Source of the DNA: Balamuthia mandrillaris | Taxonomy: Eukaryota > Discosea > Longamoebia > Balamuthiidae | DNA length: 64,000 nt | Direction of reading: 5' to 3' | NCBI GenBank assembly: GCA_031835245.1 | Contig: JAVKOQ010000083.1 | Location: 51,001 to 115,000 of the forward strand | Shown here: positions 1-10,867 of the stretch, piece by piece | Position numbering within the stretch: position 1 is the stretch's first letter | Layout: every line of letters starts with the position of its first letter | Position numbers and translations under genes: made by a program | The notes under the pieces: model-generated | Told to the model about the DNA's origin: nothing | The model's input: only the letters and a program-made list of their open reading frames with translations | Database searches by the model: none

Positions 1-1
1 C

Positions 2-70
2 AGGAAGGATCACTTCAGCTTCAATCGGTTCAGCATCGAGCAGCTCTTCTCCTTTTTGTTGTTGGCGTGA
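2..70 (+). CDS. C-terminal end of an unknown gene (partial)
   Basis: The first bases stay open in one frame for 22 codons and then stop with TGA at 68-70. The peptide mixes Asp, His, Phe, Asn, Arg and Glu (it includes RFSIEQLF), which looks more like a protein C-terminus than the repeat-driven shadow frames nearby. The rest of the gene would lie left of the window. No domain is recognisable, so the call rests only on composition and position. Confidence 0.25.
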   Translation, partial: RKDHFSFNRFSIEQLFSFLLLA

Positions 71-783
71 CCGCTGAGCCTCTAGGGTAGCATGGTACAG
101 ACGTGAAGCAGAAGAGCACGAGTGAGAAGAGACCGCTGCAGCAGCGATGTTTCGTCTGTTGGCAGAAGAAAAAGGAGTGGCAGACGAGAGCAAGAACGAA
201 CGCGAGGAAGCGAAAAAACGGGTAGTAGGAAAAGAGTGGCGCGCTGAGGCTACAGAGTGCAGCGTTGGGCCTCGTAACAAGGAGGAAGAAGAATAACGAG
301 AAAAGACAGAGGAACCAACAGAGGGAGCAGCAAGCGGGAATGGAGCGCAGTTGACGATTGCGCGAGAAGGTGGGGAGAGAAGCGGCAGACAGACACGTGA
401 GGACATATCTCGTTTTGGGGTGGCGGGGAAGTAGAAGGTGTTCAGCTGTCTGGCACGTGCTGCCCGTTGTTGGAACGGGTGGAAAGCCTCCGAAAAGGGC
501 GTGCGGGAGACGCCTCCTCGACAGCGCCACAGCAGCTTGTTCGGCTCCATGGCGCTCTGCTTCTTCTCTTCTCTTTTTCTTCTACGAAAATTAAAGCATT
601 GCCCCCTCAAGCAGATAATAAATCATGTCGACTTGAAGAAAGTTTAATGGGCGTTTTCTCTGTCTTCTCTCTCTCTCAGGCCGTACCACTTTTTTTTTGA
701 TGAGAGAGAGAGAGAGAGAGAGAGAGAAAAGAAAAGGCAAGAAAAAGAGGATATGGGTTGTGAAACAAAAAAGAAAAGTTGTT
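71..783. other. Intergenic stretch before the tRNA, no gene seen
   Basis: Open frames here are short, overlap on both strands and have low-complexity Phe/Leu/Ser or Arg composition, so I do not call them. The stretch ends in a (GA)n microsatellite at about 703-727. A TTTT tract, read on the minus strand at 774-777, fits as the Pol III terminator of the adjacent tRNA. Confidence 0.5.
703..727. repeat. (GA)n dinucleotide microsatellite
   Basis: An uninterrupted GA tract of about 25 bp lies about 55 bp past the 3' end of the minus-strand tRNA gene. It is one of many GA/CT tracts in the window, most of which are intronic. Confidence 0.8.
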
Positions 784-855
784 TAGCAGAGAGAGGTTTC
801 GATCCTCCGACCTGTGGGTTATGGGCCCACCACGCTTCCACTGCGCCACTCTGCT
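784..855 (-). tRNA. Initiator tRNA-Met (CAT anticodon)
   Basis: On the minus strand the 72-nt sequence folds as a standard cloverleaf: acceptor AGCAGAG with CTCTGCT and discriminator A, D arm beginning GCGC, anticodon stem GTGGG/CCCAC around loop CCCATAA (anticodon CAT), and T arm GGAGG/CCTCT. The T loop reads ATCGAAA, with A at positions 54 and 60. Together with the A1:U72 pair this marks a eukaryotic initiator and not an elongator tRNA-Met. It has no intron. A TTTT Pol III terminator follows at 774-777 on the same strand. It delivers methionine to the small ribosomal subunit with eIF2 at start codons. The sequence is close to the familiar metazoan initiator, so the call is secure. Confidence 0.97.
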
Positions 856-1257
856 ATGTTCCAAAGTAAAGCTTAAAACAACGACAAGGACCCAACCACA
901 AACGAAAACGAAAAGGGAACCGAGCGAGAATCCACATAGCTTGCATTCTTTGGCTAGCACCCGTTGTGCAGCTGCCGTGCTCGACGGGGAGCTAATTTTT
1001 CCGATTTTCTCGAAATTATCGTTCATAATGGAGGAAACTTTCCGATCTGTTTAATTCTTTCATAATTATTTATCCAAAGAGTTTGTTTTTTTTTTTTCTC
1101 CTCTCGCTTGCTTGGCGAGTTTCTTCTTCCTGTTGTTTGTTTGCGCGAACCACTACCGTTCGGCTCGCACCCAACACACACACACCCACCCAAAACTTGC
1201 TGCTGCAAGGACCCTTCTCTCTCTCTTTCCCCAACAACAACAAAAAAAAAAAAAGAA
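856..1257. other. Intergenic region upstream of the PITP gene
   Basis: This 402-bp stretch lies between the minus-strand tRNA and the plus-strand PITP start. It holds poly-T and poly-A tracts, a CACACA run near 1177-1190, and an A-rich tract just before the ATG, a context repeated at other starts in the window. No convincing exon or RNA gene was seen. Confidence 0.5.
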
Positions 1258-3041
1258 ATGGTTCTGCTCAAAGAATAGTATGTTTAAATGTTGTTTTTTT
1301 GTGGGTTTTTTTTCCAACAGCTTACATTTGTTTTTTTTTTTTTACTTCCTGCTTTCTTTTCTTTGTTCATGAAGCCGTGTGCCGCTGCCTTGCACCTTGG
1401 AAGAGGTTTGCTTCCCTTCTTCTTCTTTTTTTTAAAAAAATATTCTGAATTCATCTTTTCGCTCACTGGCCTTTTCGTTTTTCTTTCATTTTTCGTTTCG
1501 TTTTGCTTTCATCTCACTTCTTTTTGTGTGGAACAGTTCAGGTTGGCGAACAGGTACTGCACCATGAAGAGGAGTGAGGAGGAGACCCAAGGCGACGCTG
1601 GAGTGGAGGTCTTGAAGGATGAGCCCTTCCAGAATGAGGAGCTTGGCTCTGGCCGCTACACCGAAAAGATTATACACTTGGGCCAGTATGCACTCCTCTT
1701 CTTTCTCTTCCTTTTGTTTCTATGCTTCTCTTCTCTCTTCTCTCGTCTCTCGGATGCTTTTCGTTTTCATTTTTCAACTCGCTCTTTCTCTCCCTCTCCC
1801 TCTTCACTCTCTTCTCTCCGCCTCTCGCTCTTTCCTTCTATCTCTTCTCTCGTTCTTTTCTCGGTCTTCTCGCTCTTCCTCGTTCTCTCTCCTCTGTGTT
1901 GCTCAACCACTCTGTGCACGATAAAACAGCCATGTGCCATCATGGGCAAGGCGGATTATTCCCAGCAAAGCTCAAATGCTGGTTGAGAAGTCTTGGAACT
2001 CTTTCCCTCGCTGCAAAACTATTTATTCGGTTCTCTCTCACTCTCTTTTCCTCTTGTTCTCTTCTCTTTTCTCGCTTGCTCTTTCTCCTCTCGCTTGCAG
2101 TTTTTGTCTATGTTCTTATATTACCATTTCTCTTTCCTGTTGTTAGTGCCCTTTCTTTGAGAAGTTTAGCATGACGGTAATCTCTAACCACACTGAAGAC
2201 AACGGCAGTCAAGACAATGTACATTTCCTTCTTTCTCTCATTCCTAAGTGTCGTTCTCACGATTTCCCTCTCCCGCTTTGTTCATTTGTTCAAAGTCTCT
2301 TGAGCTTGATGCCTCCACATTGAAAAAGAGAGACGTGCAAGCCATTGACGTGGCGTTCACTCCTTTGGACAAAAAGTATTATAAGAAAGAAGAAGATCCA
2401 ACCCTTTGGCAATCCAAAAAGAAAGGCAGAGGTCCTCTGCAGAACAAATGGCAAGAATCACAACCCATCATGTGTTGTTATAAGTTTGTATCTGTTGAAT
2501 TCCGTTACACAGGTTTCTTCTCTCTCTCTCTCTCTCTCTAACTTTCTCTCTCCTTTCTCTCTCTCGCTCTCACTCCCTCTTTCTCTCTCTCTCTCTCGTT
2601 TTTCTTGCTAAAGTACTAATGTGCCTTTTATTTTTAAACAAGGATTTCAAAAGCGAATAGAAAAGTATATGCAACAAATGATGTTTGACCTTGTCTTCAC
2701 GTATTGTCGGCAATTGGTTTGTTTGATGGACGAATGGGCGGAGCTCAGCGAGGAAGATATCGAAGCTTATGAACGAGAAGTTGCCGAACGGCTCAATAAG
2801 GTCTCCATTCTCTTGTTCTTGTTCTTCCTTTTGCTTCCTCTCTCCTTCTTTTTTTGCTTTCTCTCTGCTTCTCTCTAATAATTTTTTTTTTCTGTCAAAG
2901 AAATGTGCAGGTTTGGTATCAAAGGCACCGGTCGGTCCTGTGGAAGCTATGGATGTGCCCGAGTGTCCCTCGCCAGCACCCGAGCACCAAGACGCCAACG
3001 GCAACAGCAAAGGCAAAGAAAAAGAGGAACAAGAGGAGTGA
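1258..3041 (+). CDS. Class I phosphatidylinositol transfer protein
   Basis: Eight exons: 1258-1277, 1375-1405, 1537-1685, 1930-2029, 2147-2218, 2296-2512, 2643-2800 and 2901-3041, giving 295 aa. The family (human PITPalpha/beta, about 270 aa) moves phosphatidylinositol and phosphatidylcholine between membranes in the cytosol. The start is fixed by MVLLKEYRVPLP, which closely matches the human N-terminus and is split across exons 1 and 2. Further family blocks are GRYTEKIIHLG, the EKSWNSFPRCKT block, KGRGPL with a following W, and a C-terminal helix around CRQLVCLMDEW. The last exon adds an acidic tail not typical of the family, ending in Glu-Glu. (CT)n tracts lie in the introns. Two genes downstream lies a homologue of DCAF12, a receptor known for C-terminal Glu-Glu degrons. 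Confidence 0.93.
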
Positions 3042-3298
3042 TCGCTATAGTAAAATATATTTCTCACCAAAATTTGTGTTTTTTTTTTTTTGCGTTCGGC
3101 ACAATTATCCCGTGTCGTCATGATATCGGATAATTGCTGCACTCAGATGGGCCAATAGGAGAAAAGATAGGGGATTTAGCGAACCAATAGGAGAATACCT
3201 GTGATCATTGGGTAATAAAGCAATTAAATATAAAAAAAAAAACAAAAAAAATACTACAAAGGCAAAACAACAAAAAGAACAGAAAGGGAGAGAGCTCC
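3042..3298. promoter_or_regulatory. Intergenic gap between PITP and ABC transporter genes
   Basis: This 257-bp gap between two plus-strand genes holds a T-rich tract, two CCAAT-like boxes (CCAATAGG near 3151 and 3184) and a run of A before the next start. The CCAAT boxes are spaced about 33 bp apart and could be upstream promoter elements. No TATA box is obvious. Confidence 0.35.
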
Positions 3299-3639
3299 AT
3301 GTTCTCCTCTTCCTTCTGTCCGCCATTTCTTAGGCGGCGCACCACTGAACGCTACATACGAGCTGGCACAGAAGAAGGAGGAAGCGCCACCACGGATGCA
3401 GCAGCGAAAAAATCCATTTGGGCGCTGCTCAAGGGCGATGCCGTCGTGCTTCGTCGCCTGGCACCTTACCTGTGGCCCGCTTCCGACCTCTCCCTCAAGG
3501 TGAGGGTGGTCCTCTCGCTGGTGTTGTTGGTGGTCGCCAAGCTCTTCACCATCCTCGTGCCCATCACCTACAAACACTCTGTGGACGACCTGAGCACTGA
3601 TCCCTCCAAAGGAGGACCCACGTACCTTCTTCCTCCTAT

Positions 3640-3677
<38 letters not shown>

Positions 3678-4029
3678 TCTCTCTCATCACAAAAAAAAAA
3701 AAATAGTTTTCCAGTGCAATGGATTCTTTTGTATGCATTCTTGCGGCTGCTGTCGTCGGCGTCGGGGGACATTCGCGATGCTGCCTTTGTGAGGGTGACG
3801 CAGAACGCGTTGAAGCAGGCCGCGCTCGACACTTTTGACCACCTGCACTCCCTCTCCTTGCGGTTTCACATGCACCGACAGACGGGCATGATACTCAAAG
3901 CCTTGGAGAGAGGCATTAATGGCATCAAGTATGTTTTCTTCTGTTCTCTCTTTGTTGTTTGGTGTTTTCTCTTCTCTTGTTCTCTCTCCTCTCACTCGAT
4001 GATTCTCTCTTTGCAATCTTCTCTCTAAA

Positions 4030-4061
<32 letters not shown>

Positions 4062-5803
4062 GCCTCCCTCTTTCCCCTCTTGCTGTTGCTCTAGCTTTCA
4101 CTAACTTCAATTTCTAGTTTTCTGCTCTCGATGCTCTTGTTCAACATTGTTCCAACGTTGCTCGAAATGTTGTTAGTATGCGGATACCTGCTGATCTTCT
4201 ACGAGTTCCTTTTCTCCTTCATGACTTTCGTAACAATTGTGAGCTACATTACCTTCACCCTCGTCGTGACAGAGTGGCGTAACAAGTTTCGGCGAGAGAT
4301 GAACGACAAGGACAACGACGCCAGCAACAAAGCAGTGGACTCGCTCATCAACTATGAGACAGTAAAGTACTTTTGCAACGAGCGACACGAAAGCAAAAGA
4401 TACGGAGCTGCGCTCACTGAGAAGATGGTTGCTGCTGAGAAGAGCTACACTTCCCTCGCTTTATTGAACATTGGCCAGTCTGCGATCATTGCTGTTGGCT
4501 GTCTCGCCGTTATGCTTCTCGCTGTACGTTATTTCTCTTTTCTTTTCTTTCTGTCTTTTGTTTTCTTTTGTTCTGTTTATCTCATCTCCGTTTTGCTATT
4601 AACCAAAACAGGGACGACGAGCTGTAGATGGTGATATGACAGTGGGTGACTTTGTGTTGGTCAACACGTACCTTCTTCAACTCTATCTACCTCTTGGCTT
4701 CTTAGGAACGAGCTACCGCATGATCAAGACCTCGCTGGTAGACCTCGAGAACATGTTTGCTCTCCTCGATGAACAACACGACGTGCTGGATCACCCTGAT
4801 GCGAAGGAGTTGGTCGTAAGGAGGGCTGCTGTCAAGTTTGACCATGTCGTGTTTGCCTATGAAGACCCTAGCAAGCCTGTCCTTCGTGACATCTCCTTCG
4901 AGATACCTCCTGGTCGCACCGTCGCTGTCGTTGGACCCACTGGCGCTGGCAAAAGCACATGTATGTCCTTTTTGCTCTTCTCTTCATCTCATTGTCTGAG
5001 GTGTTCGTCTGCTGTAATGTTATTTTTAAGGAAATCTCATTCTCTCATTCTGACTCCTATTTTTCTCCCCACAACGAACAGTGGCGCGACTATTGTTCCG
5101 CTTTTACGACGTAAACTCAGGCAGCATTACCATCGACGGACAGGACATATCTCGCGTCACCCAGACCTCGCTTCGGCGAAGCATCGGCGTGGTGCCTCAA
5201 GACACAGTCCTCTTCAACGACACCATCGCCTACAACATTAAATACGGAAGAGCTGAGGAAGACATCTACCAAGTGGACGACGAGGAGATGTTCGCGGCCG
5301 CCAAGCTGGCTCAGATCCATGACTTTATCGTTTCGCTGCCGGAAGGCTATAACACTAAAGTGGGGGAGCGCGGGCTTCGGCTGAGCGGCGGAGAGAAGCA
5401 AAGGGTGTCCATCGCGAGGGCAATCTTGAAGAATCCCCCCATCATGATCTTTGACGAGGCCACATCGGCGTTGGATACGCACACGGAGAAGCTTATACAA
5501 TCCTCGTTGCGGCAAGTAAGCAAAGGAAGGACCACATTGATTGTGGCGCATCGGTTGTCGACTATCGTGGATGCGGATGAGATTTTGGTGTTGGCAGCCT
5601 CGTCGTCGAAAGAGAAGAAAGTAGGAGAAGAAGAGGAGGAAGAAGAACAAGGAGGAATTGTGGAGAGAGGTACGCACGAAGAGTTGTTAGCGTTGAATGG
5701 GCGTTATAAAGCCATGTGGGATAAGCAGTTGGAGATCACGCGAGAAAAGAAACCTGAAGAGTCCCAAGAAGAACAAGAAGATGATAAAGGAAAGGATAAG
5801 TAG
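3299..5803 (+). CDS. Mitochondrial ABC half-transporter, ATM1/ABCB7 type
   Basis: Five exons: 3299-3621, 3707-3928, 4118-4523, 4612-4960 and 5082-5803, giving 673 aa. ATM1/ABCB7 proteins sit in the inner mitochondrial membrane and export a glutathione-linked sulfur compound needed for cytosolic Fe-S assembly. The N-terminus is rich in Arg and Ser/Thr, fitting a targeting peptide. The membrane domain carries the family blocks [21 protein letters not shown] and LTVGD-like [10 protein letters not shown]. The ATPase has Walker [10 protein letters not shown] (split by intron 4 at the final T), Q-loop region, signature LSGGEKQR, Walker B IMIFDEAT and H-loop IVAHRLST. An unusual Glu/Lys-rich insert (about residues 605-620) lies after the H-loop, and the tail is acidic. 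The catalytic motifs are intact. Confidence 0.95.
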
Positions 5804-5897
5804 AACTTTGTCCTCTCATTTGTAAATAAAAAACTATTTCAAAAAGAAAGAATGAAAAGGAGAGAAGAAGAACAAGAAGGCAAAAAAAACAAGATGA

Positions 5898-6213
5898 TCA
5901 CTTGGGACAGTAAGAAGGAAGAGTGAAGGTGGAAGGATCCTGGGGGCGGTTGTTCCAGCTCTCTGCCTTGGCGATGAACTTGTTGAGAGTGCCAAATGTT
6001 CCTGTGAACTCAGCTAGTGTCATCGGGGAGGTCACCGGCGTCTTCAACGTCCACATGAACGTCACGAAGCGTTGAAAGATGTACGTCCAGCATGTGTTGT
6101 CGTTGGCTTGGCAGGGCGTCGCCTCATTGTAAACTTATTTGATGAGAGAAAGCGAGAGTGGTGGATGTTGAGTTATGTGAAGAAGAAAGGAGAGAAAGAA
6201 GTAATAATAATAA

Positions 6214-6244
<31 letters not shown>

Positions 6245-7040
6245 AAGAAGAAGAAGAAGAAGAAGAAGAAGAAGAAGGAACAAGAACAAGAACAAGAACA
6301 AGAAAAACATGAATAACAAGTACATGTCCAGGAAAGAAGGCTAACGGCGCCGTCCTCCATCTTCCTCTTCATGCACTTTTGGCTGCCATGCGCGGCAAAG
6401 ATCCAACCATAGCCAGAGGCATGGTCCACTATCGCACTAAAATTGCCCGTTGGAATAAGACCCTCTGTTCCTCTTCCCACTGTCGCCGTATTGATCCTTT
6501 CGTTTTTTTTTTTGTAAAACAAAACAAAAAAAATATTATAAAAATATAAAAATATAAAAATATTTAAAAAAAATATAAAAAATAAAAATATTTTAAAAAA
6601 ATATAAAAAATAAAAATGAAAAGAAAGACAAAGCCAAATAAAAATAGGTACCTGGTGCGATTGACTTTGAGCCGGTCTTGGAAGGCATAGACCTCCACGC
6701 TAGGGGGTCCTTCCAGGAGGTGGTGGTGGTGGTGGTGGGGCTTCTGCTGTTCCAACAAAGGGAAAGAAAAGGGGTCGTCGTCGTTCTCCTCCTCCTCCTC
6801 CTCGTCGAACAAAAGGGGTCCTTCTTCTTTGCGCAAGAGCTTGGCCGCGAGGGCCGCCGGGATCGAGCCAGAGACTTGAAACTTGGCGTCCCACTGAGGA
6901 GCGGGGGATGGAGGCGAAGGGGCCGCGTCGGCGCTCAGCAACAACCACCCCGCGAACACCAACCACAGCAAGGAGGGGAGGAGGCGGGAGGAGGCATCAT
7001 AGGAACAAGAAGAAGCAGCAGAGCTGTTCTTTCTCGTCAT
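5898..7040 (-). CDS. Secreted ependymin-related protein (tentative)
   Basis: Three exons on the minus strand: 7040-6652, 6496-6346 and 6122-5898, giving 254 aa. The chosen ATG (7040) places a hydrophobic signal segment (LLPSLLWLVFAGWLLL) near residue 20; the open frame further upstream has no ATG. After an acidic and His-rich linker comes a beta-rich part: WDAKFQVSGSI, then VEVYAFQDRL, VNRTRI and IVDHASGYGWIF. Four cysteines follow in the pattern KC, PCQANDNTC and YC, and the end reads QDPSTFTLPSYC. Ependymin-family proteins end with a very similar DPSVFTPPSTC block and have matching cysteine spacing. The family binds lipids or calcium in the extracellular or lysosomal space. The match rests on motif recall, so another secreted beta-protein is possible. 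Its stop lies 95 bp from the ABC gene stop (convergent). Confidence 0.55.
6215..6277. repeat. (GAA)n trinucleotide repeat in an intron
   Basis: About 20 GAA units lie in the second intron of the ependymin-like gene (TTC on its sense strand), followed by a shorter GAACAA-type repeat. A tract this long is likely to vary in length between strains. Confidence 0.8.
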
Positions 7041-7876
7041 TCTTCGTTGCAATTTTTTTTTTCTTTGGATTTTTCTAGTCGACAATATATCGCAGAATAT
7101 TTCAATCTATTGATGGTCTACCGTTTGCCAATATTTAAATATTCAAAAAAGTATTTCAATTTTTCAACAAATTTCAATTATTTGAAAATACTTCAATTAA
7201 GCGATTGCTCGCTTCAACAACATTGATTTTTCATAGCAAGAAGAAATAATGCATGCTCACCTTCAAACCTCCCCTGGTTTCTCTTGTCTTTTATTCTTGC
7301 AATCTTCTTCTGTCGTGACGAGAGGAAAAAACGAATGGGGTTGTGGTTTCACAAACCTGGGCAAGCTTGCCAGGTTTGGGTGGTAAGTTTGTTGTGTGCT
7401 CTACCATCAACGAAGACAACCGTTCTGGATTCCGAGGGACCATTACCCGTTTTATTTTTTTTTTAAAAAACAACAAATCAATTTAAAAAAAAAATGACGC
7501 AAATGAGTTATTCTGTCGACGGAGCAACTTGCGAGCGTTGGATGCGCCAAATTTCCGCCGAATTCCTGCAGCATTCTCCCATCCAACTCACACCAAAAAT
7601 ATCAAATTAAAAACACCCAACACGAAAAAAAAAAATCAAAGAACCAAAAAAAAAAAAACACCCAACACAAAAAAGCGTAGCGAAAACCTGCTCCTCCTCT
7701 CGCTACTTCTTTTGTAGTGCTGTTTTGTTTTGCTTTTGCAAAGAAAAACAAGAACAAACACACACGCTACCCAAAAAGTAGAGAGAGCAGAGCATAACAA
7801 AATAGAGAAGAACCAAAAAAAGTAGAGAGGAGCCAAGGGAGTGAGGAGAGGAAGGGAAGAGGGAGCGCAAGCAGAG
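7041..7876. promoter_or_regulatory. Divergent promoter region, AT-rich with a hairpin patch
   Basis: This 836-bp gap separates two divergently transcribed genes (ependymin-like and DCAF12-like). The part at 7085-7200 is very AT-rich with repeated TTTCAAT motifs in both orientations. A GC-richer patch at about 7354-7450 contains an inverted repeat (AAACCTGG ... CCAGGTTT) and a tRNA-D-arm-like segment, but no cloverleaf can be drawn. Poly-A and AACACCCAACA repeats follow near 7610-7670. No exon was supported. Confidence 0.4.
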
Positions 7877-10453
7877 ATGAGTTCCACTGCAGGAGGACGG
7901 CCACGGGAGGGTGAGGTGGAGGGAGGAAGCGAGGGAGGGGAGCCTCGCTTCCTGTCGTGGGCCTCGGAGCCAGGCACCAGCAGCGACCACAGCGACTTTG
8001 AGGAGGAGGAAGGCTCTCCCACGGAGAGAGCCGCCACTGACGTGGCCTTTGGCGGTGCGGCTGACCTCTTGGACAATGAACAGTTGGAAGCCTCTCCAGG
8101 GAGCTCCGAGGAGGAGCCAAGCCCAGGGCAACGACCACCTTCTTCTCGCTCTTCGTTGATTGCTCCTCTCCTTCGCTCTCAAGGACGTTTTCTTGTTGGC
8201 AGCAGCAACGACGACCATCACCCGCACCAGGATGACAATGAGAACAAGGTACCTGGCCACCGTTGGCTGCCCAAACGCGTGTACGCTGCGTTGACTAGGG
8301 AGACAGCAGGAGGCAGCGTGGCCAAGAACTACTTGTGGGCCAGGGAGGTGCTGGGAGGCGGCCATGGTGGAGGAAATAAGAGAGCGATTGGCGCTCCTGG
8401 AAGAGGGAAGACGCGAACAAAGAACTCCTCCTGTGGTTCTTTCCTTTCAAGAGAGCAAGTGATACAACGGGTGGCTTTTGATAGGGTCTACAAAGAAGAA
8501 GAATTGAACGTGGCTTCACACAAGTAAGAACTCCTTTTTTATGTTTTTGACTTTTGCATTCATGCCTAACAGAGTACTTGTCATCTGCCCTGTTCTCATG
8601 CACAAGGTTCGACAAGGTAGGAATCTCTCACTCTCCTGCAGTGATTATCAAATATTTCATTATTTCTCATGTTGATACTGCAACAGATTTTTGCTAGCGC
8701 GTGGCTTGATGAAAATGTCGTTCTTTGTGGTACGAAATGTAACAAGCTGGTACGTCTTCAATTTTATCTCCTTGTTTATCCAGTGTTTAAACTATGCGTA
8801 CATTCATAGTTGGCGTGGCGTACGATGGAGAATAAGGTGTTGGAGATCCCAATTCCAGATGGTAATAATATTATCTCTTTCTCGCTTCTCCTCGTTCTCT
8901 TTCCCCTCCTGTCGCTTCTTCAATCTGTTCTTCTTTACTCTCATAACTCAAATACCGATGTCCTGGTGCAAAAGCTGGAAGTGCTCCGCTTGGAGATCAA
9001 TGCGGTATACATAGTATTAGTGTAAATGGTTCAGAGACATTGTTGGTTACTGGCGGTCGTTCCGCAGCAGGTATATTCTCCTTGTTCTCCTTCTCATGTT
9101 CTCTACGTTACTCACCACCAATTTAAACCAAGATGCTTGTGTGTTTCGTCTGCCGGATTTCACTCCGTTGATTATGTTGAAAGTAAGTTTCCTTGTTATT
9201 CCCGGTCCTATGGCTAATAACTTTATCTAACTGAATACTTTTTTCAACCAGGGACATACGGACTGGTAAGCAAATACGCGTAATGTGAGTACACTCGTAT
9301 GAGCTGACGGTTCTTGGCTAAAAGGATTTTTGCAACTGAGTTCGTGAGCGAAGAGTTGTTGCTTACAGCCTCAAGGGATTGTACAGTAAGCTTATGGTCC
9401 ACCAAGCAAGGAAGAGGATCTTCTTCTGCTCCGTTACCAATGCGCAAACCTTTGATAACAAGAAGGTTTGTTTTAATTCCTTTAAACTTTTAGATTATCT
9501 TTCTTTTACTGAAACTTAGCCTCCTTTAGAGAGCACTCACAAAAAGTTAGAGCACTAAAGGTAACTTTCTCTTTACACCTCTCTTTCCTCTCTCTCGAGC
9601 TGAAACGTATGCTTGATGTAACTAACGAGGAACTGCTACAAATAATAGTACAATAAAAACAAGCATACATTTGCGACTGCAGGCGCTGATGGACAAACCA
9701 AGATTTGGGATGCTCGAAACATGGACGTGGTACGACTCAATTCTTATCATTTTGGGATGCAATTTACGTCTCACAGTATTTTTGGCTTCACAATAAACAT
9801 ACAATCCGCAGATATCTAGCATTTCGCTAATAGACACCAACGAGGTTGTCTGTCTTGCTGTAGAACCTCGCCATGACCTCATTTGCGTTGGCTCACAACA
9901 ATTTGCAACTTTCATCGACGTGCGAGCTGGGAGCATTGTTCATCGGATTCCTTCTCAAGATGAAGATTGGGGCATTCGGTCGCTCGATTTTCAATGTGGC
10001 AGTCTACTTACAATTGGTACAAATGTTTAAGACTTTAAGTTTAACGCTCCCGTACCTAACACCACTATTTGAATAGGAGGTGGAATGGGACGACTGAGCT
10101 TTTATGACCTTGTTGCTGGAGCATACAGGAACAGAGGCGATAAACCTTACTTACAAACTGGCAATGGCTGGATGGTTCTCATCTTTCTCTTTCCCTGCCT
10201 TTCTGCCTCCGTTTCACTCTCTCCCTCCCTCTCTCTTTCCCTCTCCTCTTACTTCTTCTTTTGTTCTTGTTCTTCTTCATCTTGTTCTTCTTGCTCTCCC
10301 TCTTTGTGCCAACGACGTACTTCAAATCCAATAGTTGAAAGATGAAAGCTTTTATGCTCATTTTAGCGGCTTACAATTGTACCACGCGATTTATACCCAC
10401 TGTTATGACCCAACGAAAACCAAAATATTTATTGGCGGAGGCCCAATTATGGT

Positions 10454-10498
<45 letters not shown>

Positions 10499-10505
10499 CC
10501 TCCCT

Positions 10506-10537
<32 letters not shown>

Positions 10538-10645
10538 TTCCTAGTTAGTCTCTCTATAGAAACTTTTACTCCTTCTGCTAACACAATTTTTCCCAATTGC
10601 GCTCTTTAGCATGGTCTAAAAGGCAGTTATGCTGCCATCTGGTGA
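7877..10645 (+). CDS. DCAF12-like WD40 substrate receptor of CRL4
   Basis: Fourteen exons: 7877-8523, 8607-8616, 8687-8749, 8810-8861, 8975-9070, 9133-9182, 9252-9265, 9325-9465, 9530-9560, 9649-9729, 9812-10016, 10077-10174, 10335-10451 and 10610-10645, giving 546 aa. DCAF12 is a WD40 adaptor of the CUL4-DDB1 ubiquitin ligase that recognises C-terminal Glu-Glu degrons. The first about 150 residues are acidic and disordered. Family-specific blocks are KEEELNVASHKFDKIFASAW, VVLCGTKCNKL, CGIHSISVNGSETLLVTGG, TFATAGADGQTKIWD, AIYTHCYD and FIGGGPIM, ending HGLKGSYAAIW. Two micro-exons (10 and 14 nt) are needed to keep the frame and match the family. The length fits the family apart from the longer N-terminus. 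Confidence 0.93.
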
Positions 10646-10867
10646 GCTCCGTCGCAATGCTTGGTTCTTAGCATTCTTTTTGTTAGTCGTCGGACGGTTT
10701 TTCCTCTCTTTTGTTTTAGATTGTTAAATACTCTTATTTTTGTTTCTACGTAGAGGAATATTTGTCGATGGAATGTTGGTAGTGATAGCACTTCATAAAA
10801 GCTCAACTTTTATCTTTTTTGTGCTTCTTCTTCTTGTTGTTGTTCTTGTTCTTCTTCTTGTGCTTCT

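Noticed and set aside
6215-6277. GAA repeats considered as a possible CRISPR or satellite array.
   Set aside because: They are simple trinucleotide runs with no spacers, located within an intron.
7354-7450. Possible tRNA gene on the minus strand (TGGTAGAGCA resembles a D arm, GGTTGT/ACAACC could pair as an acceptor stem).
   Set aside because: No GGTTCGA-type B box, the D stem does not pair, and no 7-nt anticodon loop flanked by 5-bp stems can be drawn. Only a local inverted repeat is real.
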